The notes under the pieces: generated by a model
What the model saw: only the letters and a program-made list of their open reading frames with translations
Database searches by the model: none
Told to the model about the DNA's origin: nothing
Shown: piece by piece, positions 1 to 9,326 of the stretch
Numbering within the stretch: the stretch's first letter is position 1
Layout of the letters: each line of letters opens with the position of its first letter
Translations under genes and position numbers: made by a program
NCBI GenBank assembly: GCA_002428985.1
Contig: DIYL01000053.1
Span: 419,700 to 483,699 of the forward strand
Reading direction: 5' to 3'
Source: Anaerolineales bacterium UBA6055
Lineage (GTDB): Bacteria; Chloroflexota; Anaerolineae; Aggregatilineales; Phototrophicaceae
DNA length: 64,000 nt

Positions 1-29
1 GCTATATTGCTACCCGCCATCATATTGAA

Positions 30-896
30 CTAAAGTGTCATGTTTTGAAGTCGTTCGACGCGTTCCTCAGTTGGTGGATGGGTGCGGAACAAATTCGTTA
101 GACCACCACGCAACGGATTTATGATGTACTGATGCGCAGTCGCCGATTGCATATCTTGATGCGCAACTTGTTGTGCGTGTGGATCATGTGACCAGCCTTC
201 AAGCTTCATGAGCGCATTTGCCAGCGAATTCGGATTACGGGCAATGCGTGCACCTTCGGCATCCGCTTCAAACTCTCGACTCCGCGAAATCGCCATTTGA
301 ATGATGACAGCTGCAATTGGTGCGACAAAAATCGCCAGTAACACACCAACAATACCTAGCGGGTTATCATCGTTATCGTTACCAAACCCGAATAGTAAGC
401 CCCACTGAGCGATGTTAGCAATCGTCGCAATCGCACCTGCAATGGTCGCGGCAATGCTTGAAATCAGCGTATCACGATTCTTGATGTGAGCCAGTTCATG
501 AGCAATTACCCCTGCTAATTCATCACGATTGAGGATACTCATAATACCGGTAGTGACAGCAACCACACCTTTTTGTGGGCTGCGCCCAGTCGCGAACGCA
601 TTCGGCATCGGACTATCAATTACCGCAACACGTGGTTTTGGAATACCTGCATTGACGGATAATTCTTCTACCATGCGATGAACACTAGGCAATTCATCTT
701 CATCAACTTCACGCGCGCCACTCATGCGGAGTGCGAGCGAATCACTGAACCACCACGATCCTAAGTTCATCATTGTCGCCATGACAAACGCAATCATCAT
801 ACCACCACGTCCGCCAATCATCCCACCGATGACAACGAGTAAACCCGTGAGTGCTCCGAGTAAAACAACAGTTTTTAGTGTATTCTGAGAGGTCAC
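30..896 (-). CDS. htpX: Membrane zinc metalloprotease HtpX (M48)
   Basis: A 288-residue M48B protease that degrades misfolded membrane proteins. Hydrophobic segments lie at about residues 10-28 and 32-50, with two more after the active site (about 145-170 and 181-205). The zinc motif HELAH is at residues 133-137, and the likely third ligand is the Glu of REFEAD near 208. The length matches bacterial HtpX. The start is a GTG preceded by a strong AGGAGG-type site. The next gene (peptidase DmpA) is divergent, so htpX appears to be transcribed alone. HtpX is often heat- or envelope-stress-induced; no operator was recognised here. Confidence 0.95.
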   Translation of the reverse strand: MTSQNTLKTVVLLGALTGLLVVIGGMIGGRGGMMIAFVMATMMNLGSWWFSDSLALRMSGAREVDEDELPSVHRMVEELSVNAGIPKPRVAVIDSPMPNAFATGRSPQKGVVAVTTGIMSILNRDELAGVIAHELAHIKNRDTLISSIAATIAGAIATIANIAQWGLLFGFGNDNDDNPLGIVGVLLAIFVAPIAAVIIQMAISRSREFEADAEGARIARNPNSLANALMKLEGWSHDPHAQQVAHQDMQSATAHQYIINPLRGGLTNLFRTHPPTEERVERLQNMTL

Positions 897-1009
897 TTTA
901 CCCTCCTATTTGACAATCTCTCTCAATTCGTACAGGATTAATTTAGCAGTGAAATGTAAAAAATATTTGTTGCCAATATTAGAACCACATAAAATTAAAG
1001 AAGGGTATT

Positions 1010-2110
1010 ATGTCACGCTTTCGGGAACTCATACCAATTAAAAACCATCTACCTACCGGGCAGTTAAATGCCATCACTGATGTGACCGGAGTACAGGTTG
1101 GGCATACCACAATTATTCGCGGTGATGGCGCATTAACCGTCGGCGAGGGGCCCATTCGTACCGGAGTCACCGCAATTCTGCCTCATACGGGTAACATCTT
1201 CCGTGAAAAAGTACCAGCAGGTGTTTATACGATTAACGGATTCGGTAAAGCAACAGGGTTTGAACAAATCCGACATCTCGGCGTGATTGAAACACCAATC
1301 TGCCTGACCAATACGCTAAATGTTGGTAAAGTGTGGGATGCACTCGTCACTTATTCTATCCGTGAAAATCCTGATATTGCGATTCATACCGGAACAGTCA
1401 ATCCGGTTGTAGGTGAATGCAATGATAACTTCCTCAGCGATGGGCAAGGTCGGCATATCGACGCGTCACATGTATTATCGGCAATCGAAACAGCATTGGC
1501 GACAATCGTTGAAGAAGGGTGTGTCGGTGCTGGAACAGGAACAACTTGCTATGGCTTTAAAGGCGGGATTGGTACAGCTTCGCGCGTTGTTGTTGACGGA
1601 GCGTATATGGTTGGCGTGTTGATGCAGACGAATTTCGGACGTACATCCGAGTTACAGATGTTAGGTGTGCCAATTGGACAGTATTTTGCCGATAATCCAC
1701 CCCACAAACCAGACGGATCGGTTATGATTATCATCGCAACAGATGCACCGTTAACCTCACGTCAATTAGAGCGCATGGCAAAGCGAGCCGCATTCGGACT
1801 CGGTCGCACCGGAACAGTTTGCCATAATGGCAGTGGCGATTTTGTGATTGCATTTTCTACTAAGAATCGTCGCTTACATGACGAAACAGATATTGTAAGC
1901 GATGTTCAGTTGATCAACGAAGAAGCCCCGCTCACTAACGGCACTGTTATTGATGCATTATTTCGGGGCGTGGTCGAATGCGTCGAAGAATGTGTCTATA
2001 ATGCACTCACAACGGCGACCACAACAATCGGGCGCGATGGTAATACATACTATGCCCTTCCGCATGATAAACTAGTTGAACTGATGCGTTATTATCGTCG
2101 TTTAGATTAG
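1010..2110 (+). CDS. P1 family (S58) DmpA-like aminopeptidase
   Basis: A 366-residue member of the DmpA/BapA family of self-cleaving N-terminal nucleophile peptidases, which release N-terminal amino acids or act on beta-peptides. The family signature FKGGIGTASR is near residue 180. The Gly-Ser pair in PDGSVMIIIATDAP, near residue 237, corresponds to the autocleavage site that exposes the nucleophilic Ser. GAAGGG lies 5 nt upstream of the ATG. It is followed after 10 nt by a flavin-type oxidoreductase, so the two are probably co-transcribed. The natural substrate cannot be read from sequence. Confidence 0.9.
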   Translation: MSRFRELIPIKNHLPTGQLNAITDVTGVQVGHTTIIRGDGALTVGEGPIRTGVTAILPHTGNIFREKVPAGVYTINGFGKATGFEQIRHLGVIETPICLTNTLNVGKVWDALVTYSIRENPDIAIHTGTVNPVVGECNDNFLSDGQGRHIDASHVLSAIETALATIVEEGCVGAGTGTTCYGFKGGIGTASRVVVDGAYMVGVLMQTNFGRTSELQMLGVPIGQYFADNPPHKPDGSVMIIIATDAPLTSRQLERMAKRAAFGLGRTGTVCHNGSGDFVIAFSTKNRRLHDETDIVSDVQLINEEAPLTNGTVIDALFRGVVECVEECVYNALTTATTTIGRDGNTYYALPHDKLVELMRYYRRLD

Positions 2111-2120
2111 GGAGACACAT

Positions 2121-2576
2121 ATGGCAGACGTTCAGACATTTAATGACATCAAAGATGATTTTTTGAGTGCAGTTGAAAAAATTGTCTGGTGTAATATGGC
2201 AACAGTTGATACAAAAGGTCGTCCCCGTAGCCGCGTTGTACACCCAATATGGGAAAGCTCTACAGGATGGATACTCACATCCCCACAATCGCTAAAAGCT
2301 AAGCATTTAAAGCAAAACAATCATATATCACTGGCATATATCGCTGACCCATTAAAACCAATTTACATTGAAGGATCCGTCAAATGGGTTGAATCAGCCG
2401 ATGAGAAGCAAAGACTATGGGATTTATTCAAAGATACCCCCGAACCGTATGGTTATGATCCAGCCGCATTTTTTGGTAGTGTCGATAACCCTAATTTTGG
2501 TATCCTCAAGGTCACACCATGGCTAATTGAACTATATGATTTGATGGGTGGCACAGGGCGTAAGTGGAAAGTGTAA
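2121..2576 (+). CDS. Pyridoxamine 5'-phosphate oxidase-like FMN-binding protein
   Basis: A 151-residue split-barrel protein of the PNPOx-like superfamily. The N-terminal pattern (NMATVDTKGRPRSRVVHPIW) matches the strand that opens the FMN site, and the centre reads as alternating strands (KHLKQNNHISLAYI). These proteins bind FMN, F420 or haem; true pyridoxal phosphate synthesis is unlikely because the C-terminal PNPOx dimerisation region is absent. It starts 10 nt after the peptidase gene with its own GGGAG site, suggesting a two-gene operon. The cofactor is undetermined. Confidence 0.8.
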   Translation: MADVQTFNDIKDDFLSAVEKIVWCNMATVDTKGRPRSRVVHPIWESSTGWILTSPQSLKAKHLKQNNHISLAYIADPLKPIYIEGSVKWVESADEKQRLWDLFKDTPEPYGYDPAAFFGSVDNPNFGILKVTPWLIELYDLMGGTGRKWKV

Positions 2577-2577
2577 T

Positions 2578-3591
2578 CTACACAGTCCGCGATTGATAAT
2601 CTAAGGCTTCTGTACTGAACACCACAGCAACCATCGGAAGCCATAGACCGCCGATACCGAGAAATGCCAATTCGAGTATCCACAATTGATTAAAAAAGTC
2701 GAGTTCAATAAACGGCAGATGATAGGCAAAAACTGCCGAAACAGCGATGATCATACCGACAAGCACAACCCAACCCCAATGTAACGGCTGTGGCGGAAAA
2801 TGCTTATCCATCAGCATTTGCGCTTTTTCTGGTTTACGGTAATATAGCACCCCAACAGCTAATGCTAGCAATACACCCGCGATCGTAATACCACCGAACG
2901 CAAGCTGTCCTTGCGCAAAACGGATGAATAACAAGACCATAAAAGCAATCAATACAGCGCCAAGTTCGCGGTTACCAAGCTGAAGATCTCTCGCCTGCCA
3001 AACACTATGCTGTCGGGATACGCGCAAGAATAGCAATAAGACAATTAATCCAACACCGAAGAAGAGTGCCAACATGATATTGAATGTAGTCGGTTCGATC
3101 CCATTGACCTCACGCAAGGGTGCCCATCGTGACCATATACCCCAGTAGAAACCAACCGCAATGGCATAAAAGACCATCAAAAAGCGTCCCCGTTTGATTG
3201 ACCGACGGGTCATCAACAGAAACATACCGAACATCTCAATACTAACAAATCCGACTGCTCCCATCATCCGCTGAATGAATTTTGAGGGGAATGCATCGAA
3301 GGCTACATCCGGCTGAATTAGCAACGCAACCAACATCACATGCACGGCAATCAAAGTCATCACATCATAGATATTACGAATCCGATAGCGCACAGCAAAA
3401 TCCAGCATGAGTGTCGATGAAATGATATAACCGACCACCCGCAAACCCCACTCTAGAGGCTCATGAAGTTGTGGGTTATTCCACAGTAGGATTTCATTCC
3501 CAAGCAGGAGCATTACAGCCCACAGCAGGCGAACCACCCACAGCGACATTGCATCAGATTGTTGTGAAATATCGAGTTTTGCTTGTTTCAA
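2578..3591 (-). CDS. Polytopic membrane protein of unknown function
   Basis: A 337-residue protein with roughly ten hydrophobic segments and short charged loops. I recognise no family and see no catalytic or metal-binding motif. A TTG at 3591 is preceded by GAGAAT. An internal ATG at 3549 would also leave the first membrane segment intact, so the start is uncertain. It ends 1 nt from the convergent PNPOx-like gene. It could be a small-molecule permease or a membrane sensor, but nothing in the sequence decides this. Confidence 0.7.
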   Translation of the reverse strand: MKQAKLDISQQSDAMSLWVVRLLWAVMLLLGNEILLWNNPQLHEPLEWGLRVVGYIISSTLMLDFAVRYRIRNIYDVMTLIAVHVMLVALLIQPDVAFDAFPSKFIQRMMGAVGFVSIEMFGMFLLMTRRSIKRGRFLMVFYAIAVGFYWGIWSRWAPLREVNGIEPTTFNIMLALFFGVGLIVLLLFLRVSRQHSVWQARDLQLGNRELGAVLIAFMVLLFIRFAQGQLAFGGITIAGVLLALAVGVLYYRKPEKAQMLMDKHFPPQPLHWGWVVLVGMIIAVSAVFAYHLPFIELDFFNQLWILELAFLGIGGLWLPMVAVVFSTEALDYQSRTV

Positions 3592-3767
3592 TCTATTCTC
3601 GTATGAACTAGATGATCGGATATGCTTTCAATATAACAGAGACCATCAAAATGCGCACTACCTGACGCAATCCCTTCGCATCCCCTATGATAATTCAACG
3701 TTACTTGCTCACAATTCTCGAAGATAGTTATAGTGAAGGTATCACTTTACTGTTGGGAGACAATAGG

Positions 3768-4733
3768 ATGCCACATAAACGCACACGAGATCAACAATCG
3801 CACCATTTAATTCTAAAACTGAATGTTGTCGCTTTTTTGAGTACTATCATTTTAACTGCTTTATTTGTACAGCCAGATCACTCCAATGTAACTGGAAACT
3901 TTGTTGGTGTTCTCAATCCCACTGCAACAGTCGAGTCACAACAGCCTACCATGTCTCCACCAGTCGAGCCAACACAAGCTGACTATGAGCGATTATTTGC
4001 CCGAGCAACTGCAGAAGCCCCTGTCAATCTGGCTGGATATGTTAATGCGCCAAGTGATGTACTCTTGAGAGGAGAGCCATGTGTTGAAGCTAATATAGTT
4101 GGACAACTAAGTCATCTCGATGCTGTACGTGTATTCGGACAGTCCGCTGATAAAGTATGGATTAAAATACAAGATCAAAACTCAGGTAATATTGGTTGGG
4201 TTTTTGTCCAATTTATTGTTGTTGCAGATACTATAGAAAGCTTACCTATACTTGGGTACGCTGGACAAATCAAGGCACCGGGAGGTCTAATAGTCCGAAG
4301 TGAGCCATTCATTATGGCGGATTCAGTCGGTCAATTACGTAATAATGAGTTTGTGACTGTATTTGCACAGTCATATGACAGTCGATTGGTCAAGATACAA
4401 AGTCATGCAGATGACTCCACCATAGGTTGGGTATTTGCGCAATTTATAAATGTTGAAGGTGACAAAGAAAATCTCCCAATTCTTGGTTATCCGGCGCAAA
4501 TCAACGTAGCCGGCGGGATTTATCTTCGTGCGGAGCCTCGAGTTGATGTAGGTACTACAGATAAATTGAACGATGCTGAATTAGTGACAGTATTCGGGCA
4601 ATCTCACGACAATCTATGGGTCAGAGTACAAAGCCTTAATAATCCCAGATTAAATGGATGGACTTTCGCTACATTTATTGAGATGAATGATGGTATAGAT
4701 CATCTACCCATTATCGAGCAAGAATTCCCCTGA
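3768..4733 (+). CDS. Exported protein with three SH3b repeats
   Basis: About 321 residues. A basic N-terminus is followed by one hydrophobic segment (NVVAFLSTIILTALFV), a Thr/Pro-rich spacer, and three tandem bacterial SH3 repeats of about 80 residues. Each repeat has the pattern LRxEPxxxxxxVGxL...V.VFxQS...WVxxQ...GWxFxxFI. SH3b domains usually bind cell-wall or other surface polymers, so this is probably an anchored envelope protein. The ATG at 3768 has GGGAGA 8 nt upstream and is preferred over the in-frame ATG at 3687. It is monocistronic, ending at a 13-bp hairpin. Confidence 0.8.
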   Translation: MPHKRTRDQQSHHLILKLNVVAFLSTIILTALFVQPDHSNVTGNFVGVLNPTATVESQQPTMSPPVEPTQADYERLFARATAEAPVNLAGYVNAPSDVLLRGEPCVEANIVGQLSHLDAVRVFGQSADKVWIKIQDQNSGNIGWVFVQFIVVADTIESLPILGYAGQIKAPGGLIVRSEPFIMADSVGQLRNNEFVTVFAQSYDSRLVKIQSHADDSTIGWVFAQFINVEGDKENLPILGYPAQINVAGGIYLRAEPRVDVGTTDKLNDAELVTVFGQSHDNLWVRVQSLNNPRLNGWTFATFIEMNDGIDHLPIIEQEFP

Positions 4734-4743
4734 GAGTAAAACT

Positions 4744-4788
4744 AAAGAGACGAAGGCGGGCAATACACTGCTACTCCTTCGTCTCTTT
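4744..4788. terminator. Bidirectional hairpin between SH3b gene and lpdA
   Basis: A perfect 13-bp inverted repeat (4744-4756 with 4776-4788) around a 19-nt loop lies between two convergent genes. The T-rich side is weak in both directions, so termination efficiency is uncertain, but the position fits a shared terminator. Confidence 0.7.
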
Positions 4789-4822
4789 GTTTCTCTACGT
4801 GGTGCTCTTTACAACAGTCGAC

Positions 4823-6217
4823 CTACATATTGAGGAAGTGACCTTCTAAGCCGTGTGCCGCTTCTTTGAGTGTTTCGGCGAGGGTCGGATGTGCGTGAAC
4901 GTTACGCGCAATTTCTTCTGGTGTGAGTTCTGCTGACCGTGCGAGAGTCAATTCTGGCAGCAGTTCGGTCACATCGGGTCCGATCATGTGTGCGCCAAGA
5001 ATTTCACCATATTTTTTGTCGCTGATAAGTTTCACAAACCCAACTGCATCACCTAAACCAAGTGCTTTACCGTTAGCTTGGAATGGGAACTTCGCGACGT
5101 TGACTTCATAGCCTTTTTCTTTGGCTTGTTCTTCGGTATAACCAAAGCTAGCTACTTGTGGCTGACAGTAGGTCGCACGTGGCATCATATCGAAATCGAG
5201 GGTGACAGTTGGTTCACCTGCGATATTTTCAGCAGCAATCACACCCATCGTCTCAGCAACATGTGCCAGCATCAATTTTGCGGTGACATCACCAATCGCA
5301 TAGATGTGTGGTACGTTGGTTTGCATCTTTTCGTTGATAGCAATCGCGCCACGGTCGGTGAGTGCAACGCCCGAGTTTTCCAGACCATAGCCCGTTGTAC
5401 GTGGTTGGAATCCAATCGCTTGCATGACCTTATCAGCTTCTAGTTTTTCTTCTTTGCCATCTTTAGTGACAGTTACAACAACTTTGTCACCTTGATCGTC
5501 AATAGATTCAACTCGGGTACTGGTCATGATGTTAACACCGAGTTTTTTGTATTGTTTAGCAAGTTCTTTACTAACTTCGGGATCTTCCAATGGTAGAACG
5601 CGATCAAGGAATTCGACAATAGTCACATCAACACCATAGTTTTTCATGATGTATGCAAATTCTACACCGATTGCACCGGCACCTGCGATGATAATGCTAT
5701 CGGGTACGTTGTCTTCCATGATTTGTTCTTCATAGGTCACAACACGATCACTGAGTTCTGTACCGGGGATCAAGCGAGTGGTCGCGCCGGTGGCAATAAT
5801 CAAGTTTTTGAAGTTGAGGGTTTCGCTACTACCATCGTTTAATTCAACTGTCATATTATTGGGATCAGTGATGGTTGCCCAGCCTTCAAATGTTTCGATC
5901 TTATTTTTGCGCATCAAGAACTGTACGCCCTTGGTCAAGCGATTAGAGACTTTACGACTACGCTTATATGCTTTGCCATAGTCCATTGTAAATTCGCCAG
6001 AAATCCCGAAATCATCAGCTTCATGGTGCAAAATATAAGATAATTCAGCGTTACGGAGTAATGCTTTTGATGGGATACAGCCTACATTTAAGCAAACACC
6101 ACCCCAGTATTTTTTCTCGACAATTGCAACTTTTAATCCCAATTGGCTTGCACGGATCGCGCCGACATAACCACCGGGGCCAGCACCCAATACCACTAAA
6201 TCAAATTCTTTTGCCAT
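4823..6217 (-). CDS. lpdA: Dihydrolipoyl dehydrogenase (E3)
   Basis: A 464-residue flavoprotein disulfide reductase that reoxidises dihydrolipoamide in 2-oxoacid dehydrogenase complexes or the glycine cleavage system, passing electrons to NAD+. The FAD-binding GAGPGG is at residues 11-16. The redox disulfide is C42/C47 in GGVCLNVGCIPSK, the NAD-binding GAGAIGVEF lies near 180, and the catalytic His-Glu pair is H443/E448 in HAHPTLAE. Length and all key residues are intact. No E1 or E2 genes are adjacent, so this E3 serves complexes encoded elsewhere. The nearest upstream gene on the same strand is a SpoU-type methyltransferase 158 bp away. Confidence 0.95.
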   Translation of the reverse strand: MAKEFDLVVLGAGPGGYVGAIRASQLGLKVAIVEKKYWGGVCLNVGCIPSKALLRNAELSYILHHEADDFGISGEFTMDYGKAYKRSRKVSNRLTKGVQFLMRKNKIETFEGWATITDPNNMTVELNDGSSETLNFKNLIIATGATTRLIPGTELSDRVVTYEEQIMEDNVPDSIIIAGAGAIGVEFAYIMKNYGVDVTIVEFLDRVLPLEDPEVSKELAKQYKKLGVNIMTSTRVESIDDQGDKVVVTVTKDGKEEKLEADKVMQAIGFQPRTTGYGLENSGVALTDRGAIAINEKMQTNVPHIYAIGDVTAKLMLAHVAETMGVIAAENIAGEPTVTLDFDMMPRATYCQPQVASFGYTEEQAKEKGYEVNVAKFPFQANGKALGLGDAVGFVKLISDKKYGEILGAHMIGPDVTELLPELTLARSAELTPEEIARNVHAHPTLAETLKEAAHGLEGHFLNM

Positions 6218-6375
6218 ATTATCAATTTCTCCTCATTATCGTTCTGCTACAGGTTGTGAGTTAGTGTACCGCACACCTGCTACAAATTATAGACATTTCG
6301 TAACATAGCCTAGCTTACATGATAACTATAATAATCGCCTAAGATATGCCCAGATTCTTGTATGAGATTGCCCGC

Positions 6376-7146
6376 TTAAGCAAGGCGTTGGCGTTGTGCC
6401 TCAAATAAAATAACTGCCGTCGCAATAGCGGCATTGAGCGACTCAGTATCACTTGCCATTGGGATAGCAATCGATTCATCAGCAATATTACGTGCCCGTT
6501 TACTGATGCCATGTGCTTCGTTACCCACAATAAACGCCCATGATTGTGTCCAATCGACCGCCGTGTAACCAACTTCTGCATCAGCACGGGTTGCATACAC
6601 CTTGACATCTTCACAAAAATGCTGAATTTCGTTCCAATTAGCCTCCACGATTGGAACACGATAATGTGCCCCCATACCCGCTCGTAAAGCTTTAGGATTA
6701 TACGGATCCACTGAACCTTCTGACAGAATAGCAAGATCAACCCCAGCAGCACCTGCTGTCCGTAAAATTGTCCCCATATTTCCCGGCTCGCGAATGCTAT
6801 CCATAATGAGTATGCGTTTGGGTTCTCGTGGGATTGGTGGTTTGGGGATATAGAAAATACCGAGTATGCCCTGTGCCTGCTGTGTATCACTGACATGTTT
6901 GAGGATGTCATCACTCACAGGTACAAGTTCACATTGTCGGTTTTGAAGCTTAGCAATAAGATCGTAGTCAGCACTATCTGGCGTGTAGAGCGCATATTCA
7001 GGATTTGCACCACGTTCGAGTGCATCACTGATCAAACGATTGCCTTCAAGCACAATCTTCAATTCAGATCGACGAAACCGCGCTTTAGTCTGTAGTGACT
7101 TCGCGTATTTGACACGTTTATTTTGGGTACTTGTAATCAAATCCAT
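6376..7146 (-). CDS. TrmH/SpoU family RNA 2'-O-methyltransferase
   Basis: About 256 residues. An N-terminal substrate-binding domain starts TSTQNKRVKYAKSLQ and is followed by a SPOUT domain. The SPOUT motifs are DSIREPGNMGTILRTA (motif 1), IVGNEAHGIS (motif 2) and SIAIPMASDTESLNAA (motif 3), which form the trefoil-knot SAM site. The family methylates ribose 2'-OH in rRNA or tRNA; the target here is unknown. The ATG at 7146 is preferred over the in-frame TTG at 7170, with GAAAAAGG upstream. A relation to RlmB or TsnR is possible. Confidence 0.88.
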   Translation of the reverse strand: MDLITSTQNKRVKYAKSLQTKARFRRSELKIVLEGNRLISDALERGANPEYALYTPDSADYDLIAKLQNRQCELVPVSDDILKHVSDTQQAQGILGIFYIPKPPIPREPKRILIMDSIREPGNMGTILRTAGAAGVDLAILSEGSVDPYNPKALRAGMGAHYRVPIVEANWNEIQHFCEDVKVYATRADAEVGYTAVDWTQSWAFIVGNEAHGISKRARNIADESIAIPMASDTESLNAAIATAVILFEAQRQRLA

Positions 7147-7252
7147 ATGCAGACAATACGCCTTTTTCAAAAATCAACATTGTCTGCAATCATACTAACT
7201 TGTGTGGTATTCGTGAATACAACAGTTGTGAATCGGTGACTGGTCTAGCAGT

Positions 7253-7780
7253 TTAATGCTTGCTTGCACCCGATTGAATCATCTTTGAGACAACAATATG
7301 GTGAAACGGTCGGATAACATTGAAATAGATCGGTCCTGCCCAATTGTTATAATGTACAATTGTCACCGCATAATATCGGCTGATGTCAGTCTCCAGCGGT
7401 TCGCGGATGATCATCAAAATTGCTTTAAGGTGCGATTCTTCCGCCGATACAACGAGATACTCATTTGCTCGAACATCATCAATGTCGAAGAAGGCAATTT
7501 TTTCGCCTATAACTAAATCAAGCGTATCAGGATCAAGCTGAAGTGGTCGTGGAATCCCATTCTGGTGCATCCCAAGAAAACGCACAAATACTTGTCGTAC
7601 ACGGTATAGAGCTGTCATCCAACTCGGCTGATAGTTAAACACGCCAGCAATGAACTGATTCATCGTTAAGTTGCTATCCACATGTTTAATATCGATATGA
7701 TGCGCATGTCGCGATATTTCCTGATATATAGCCATATTTTTGACATAAGCATATTTCGGTGGTTTTGTCAGTATAGTCAT
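7253..7780 (-). CDS. DUF2867-like protein in the TetR cassette
   Basis: About 175 residues. The C-terminal run GPIYFNVIRPFHHIVVSKM and the central IAFFDIDDVRANEYLV resemble DUF2867, a family of unknown function often fused to or next to SDR-type proteins. No catalytic residues are known. The ATG at 7780 begins 1 nt after the stop of the upstream membrane protein gene, so translation is coupled. It is the last gene of an apparent TetR - membrane protein - DUF2867 operon and is probably controlled by that TetR. Confidence 0.7.
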   Translation of the reverse strand: MTILTKPPKYAYVKNMAIYQEISRHAHHIDIKHVDSNLTMNQFIAGVFNYQPSWMTALYRVRQVFVRFLGMHQNGIPRPLQLDPDTLDLVIGEKIAFFDIDDVRANEYLVVSAEESHLKAILMIIREPLETDISRYYAVTIVHYNNWAGPIYFNVIRPFHHIVVSKMIQSGASKH

Positions 7781-7781
7781 C

Positions 7782-8186
7782 TTATACACTCAATCCAGCA
7801 TAAATCGATAATGCAATCGCTAAGCACAACACCCATTGAGGAATCCGCAGTAACGTCGAGAACTTACGCGTCGCTAGCAAGGGCACGATCATAATATCGA
7901 GTGCAAAAAACACAAATGTGATAGCAATGATATGGGCTATAGTCTGTGTATCTACAATGACGTCTGTCAATGCCATAGTCAACAAGGCAACAGCACTCAA
8001 AATAAAAATGACTGTCACACCATGCCAAGACATACGTACCTCTTGTTTGGCGATGTGACTACCTCCATTCGGAATCTGTGGAAATGCCGATGTTGGAATA
8101 CGACGTAAAGTATATTCCCCGCCAATACCATGTGCGAGTACCGCTACTCCACATAGTATCCCTGCAATTAGAAACCCAATATTCAT
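7782..8186 (-). CDS. Four-TM membrane protein in the TetR cassette
   Basis: 134 residues with about four transmembrane helices (near 3-20, 50-70, 78-98 and 112-132) and a hydrophilic loop between the first two. I do not recognise the family. A GGGGGA site lies 5 nt upstream of the ATG, which overlaps the TetR stop codon as ATGA, indicating translational coupling. Small membrane proteins beside TetR regulators are often transport or stress functions, but no such role can be read here. Confidence 0.7.
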   Translation of the reverse strand: MNIGFLIAGILCGVAVLAHGIGGEYTLRRIPTSAFPQIPNGGSHIAKQEVRMSWHGVTVIFILSAVALLTMALTDVIVDTQTIAHIIAITFVFFALDIMIVPLLATRKFSTLLRIPQWVLCLAIALSIYAGLSV

Positions 8187-8734
8187 GATGTGTCCCCCTT
8201 ATTCTGTGTATTGAGTCCAGCAATATAATTGAACATTTCTAAAACATCTTGTTGATTCAGGTGCGGTAGAAGATAGCTTGTACCGATCAATGTGGCATAA
8301 ATTGTACGTGATACAACTAATGCTTGTTCATCCGACATACCCAATTCAGTATATAACTTCACCAGATAGTCAATTCGACGTTGATCCACACGAGCGACTG
8401 TCTCACGTGCAACATCATCAGTTAAAGCCCATGCCCGTATGTGAATTTCCGGATCATCATAAGCCGATAACGCCACATCATTAAGGCGTTTGATTTTTTC
8501 TAGCGGAGTTGTACCTTTTTCAGCATAGTCAATAAACTGTGATGTATACTTTTCTTCCCAATAGGCAAGCAGGTCCTCAAGATACGATTGGTGATTTTTG
8601 AAATGATGGTAAAACGAGCCTTTTGTCATACCAAGCCGTTTACATAGTGTGTCTATCCGAACGTGCTCAATCCCGTCCTGCCTTAACACTTTCAAGCCAT
8701 CATCTAACCATGTCTCACGTGATGTCTTTGCCAT
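8183..8734 (-). CDS. TetR/AcrR family transcriptional regulator
   Basis: About 183 residues. The N-terminal helix-turn-helix spans residues 5-50 (ETWLDDGLKVLRQDG..., ending GMTKGSFYHHFKN), the classic TetR recognition-helix pattern, followed by a helical ligand domain. The ATG at 8734 has AGGAGC 6 nt upstream. The longer frame starting at 8788 runs through the palindromic operator and is not a credible start. It is the first gene of a three-gene overlapping operon with a membrane protein and a DUF2867 protein. Autorepression is likely because the palindrome sits in its own promoter. The inducer is unknown. Confidence 0.88.
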   Translation of the reverse strand: MAKTSRETWLDDGLKVLRQDGIEHVRIDTLCKRLGMTKGSFYHHFKNHQSYLEDLLAYWEEKYTSQFIDYAEKGTTPLEKIKRLNDVALSAYDDPEIHIRAWALTDDVARETVARVDQRRIDYLVKLYTELGMSDEQALVVSRTIYATLIGTSYLLPHLNQQDVLEMFNYIAGLNTQNKGDTS

Positions 8735-8758
8735 AAGTTGCTCCTTATCAACATATAA

Positions 8759-8783
8759 AACATACCATACGGTATGGTATGTT
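8759..8783. promoter_or_regulatory. TetR operator palindrome over the cassette promoter
   Basis: Two 11-nt arms (AACATACCATA and TATGGTATGTT) pair perfectly around CGG. The palindrome lies 25 nt upstream of the tetR start. On the minus strand it covers the spacer of a possible promoter, TTGATA - 18 nt - TATGTT. Binding there would block RNA polymerase. Assignment of this site to the adjacent TetR is inferred. Confidence 0.75.
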
Positions 8784-8848
8784 ATCAAGATTTAAATTTT
8801 ATTTCGGCATTTAAAGTTTTTAGACTAAAAACAAAGGGTATTTAACGC

Positions 8849-8876
8849 AAAAAAGGATCAGCGATGTGACCCTTTT
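8849..8876 (-). terminator. Terminator of the infC-rpmI-rplT operon
   Basis: On the minus strand, AAAGGGTCA pairs with TGATCCTTT (9 bp, one G-U) around a 6-nt loop and is followed by a U-run, just downstream of the rplT stop codon. Confidence 0.85.
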
Positions 8877-8898
8877 CAGAAATTACAATGGGAGTGAT

Positions 8899-9252
8899 TT
8901 AGACGTTTTGTTGTGCGATTGCAACAATCTTGCGGAAGGTGTCTGCATCACGTACAGCTAGGTCAGCAAGTGTTTTACGATCTAGTTCAACACCAGCTTT
9001 CTTCAAGCCGTATACAAGTTGGCTATACTTCATGCCATTGATACGAGCAGCCGCATTAATACGTTGAATCCACAAGCGACGCAATTGACGACGACGTTGA
9101 CGACGATCACGATATGCATACCAAAGGCTACGCATCATCGCTTCATTTGCACGTTTCCATAGGGTTGAGCGTGTGCCCCATTGCCCTTTGGTCAACTTGA
9201 GGACTTTTTTGTGTTTTTTACGTCTTACGAAACCAGTTTTTGTTCTTGCCAT
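8899..9252 (-). CDS. rplT: 50S ribosomal protein L20
   Basis: A 117-residue basic r-protein needed for early 50S assembly; it binds 23S rRNA domains I/II. The sequence is typical throughout (KGQWGTRSTLWKRANEAMM, YAYRDRRQRRR, RINAAARINGMKYS) and the length is normal. GGAGA lies 9 nt upstream of the ATG. It is the third gene of infC-rpmI-rplT, where L20 commonly represses the operon by binding the leader mRNA. A clear terminator follows. Confidence 0.97.
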   Translation of the reverse strand: MARTKTGFVRRKKHKKVLKLTKGQWGTRSTLWKRANEAMMRSLWYAYRDRRQRRRQLRRLWIQRINAAARINGMKYSQLVYGLKKAGVELDRKTLADLAVRDADTFRKIVAIAQQNV

Positions 9253-9326
9253 GATTACTTATCTCCGTACATAAAACACCCGGCGCATACACACCGGGCA
9301 GAATGATTTTTCTGTTAGTGTTGCGC

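Noticed and set aside
8735..8788. Longer TetR start at 8788
   Set aside because: It runs through the promoter palindrome, and the ATG at 8734 has a perfect ribosome site.
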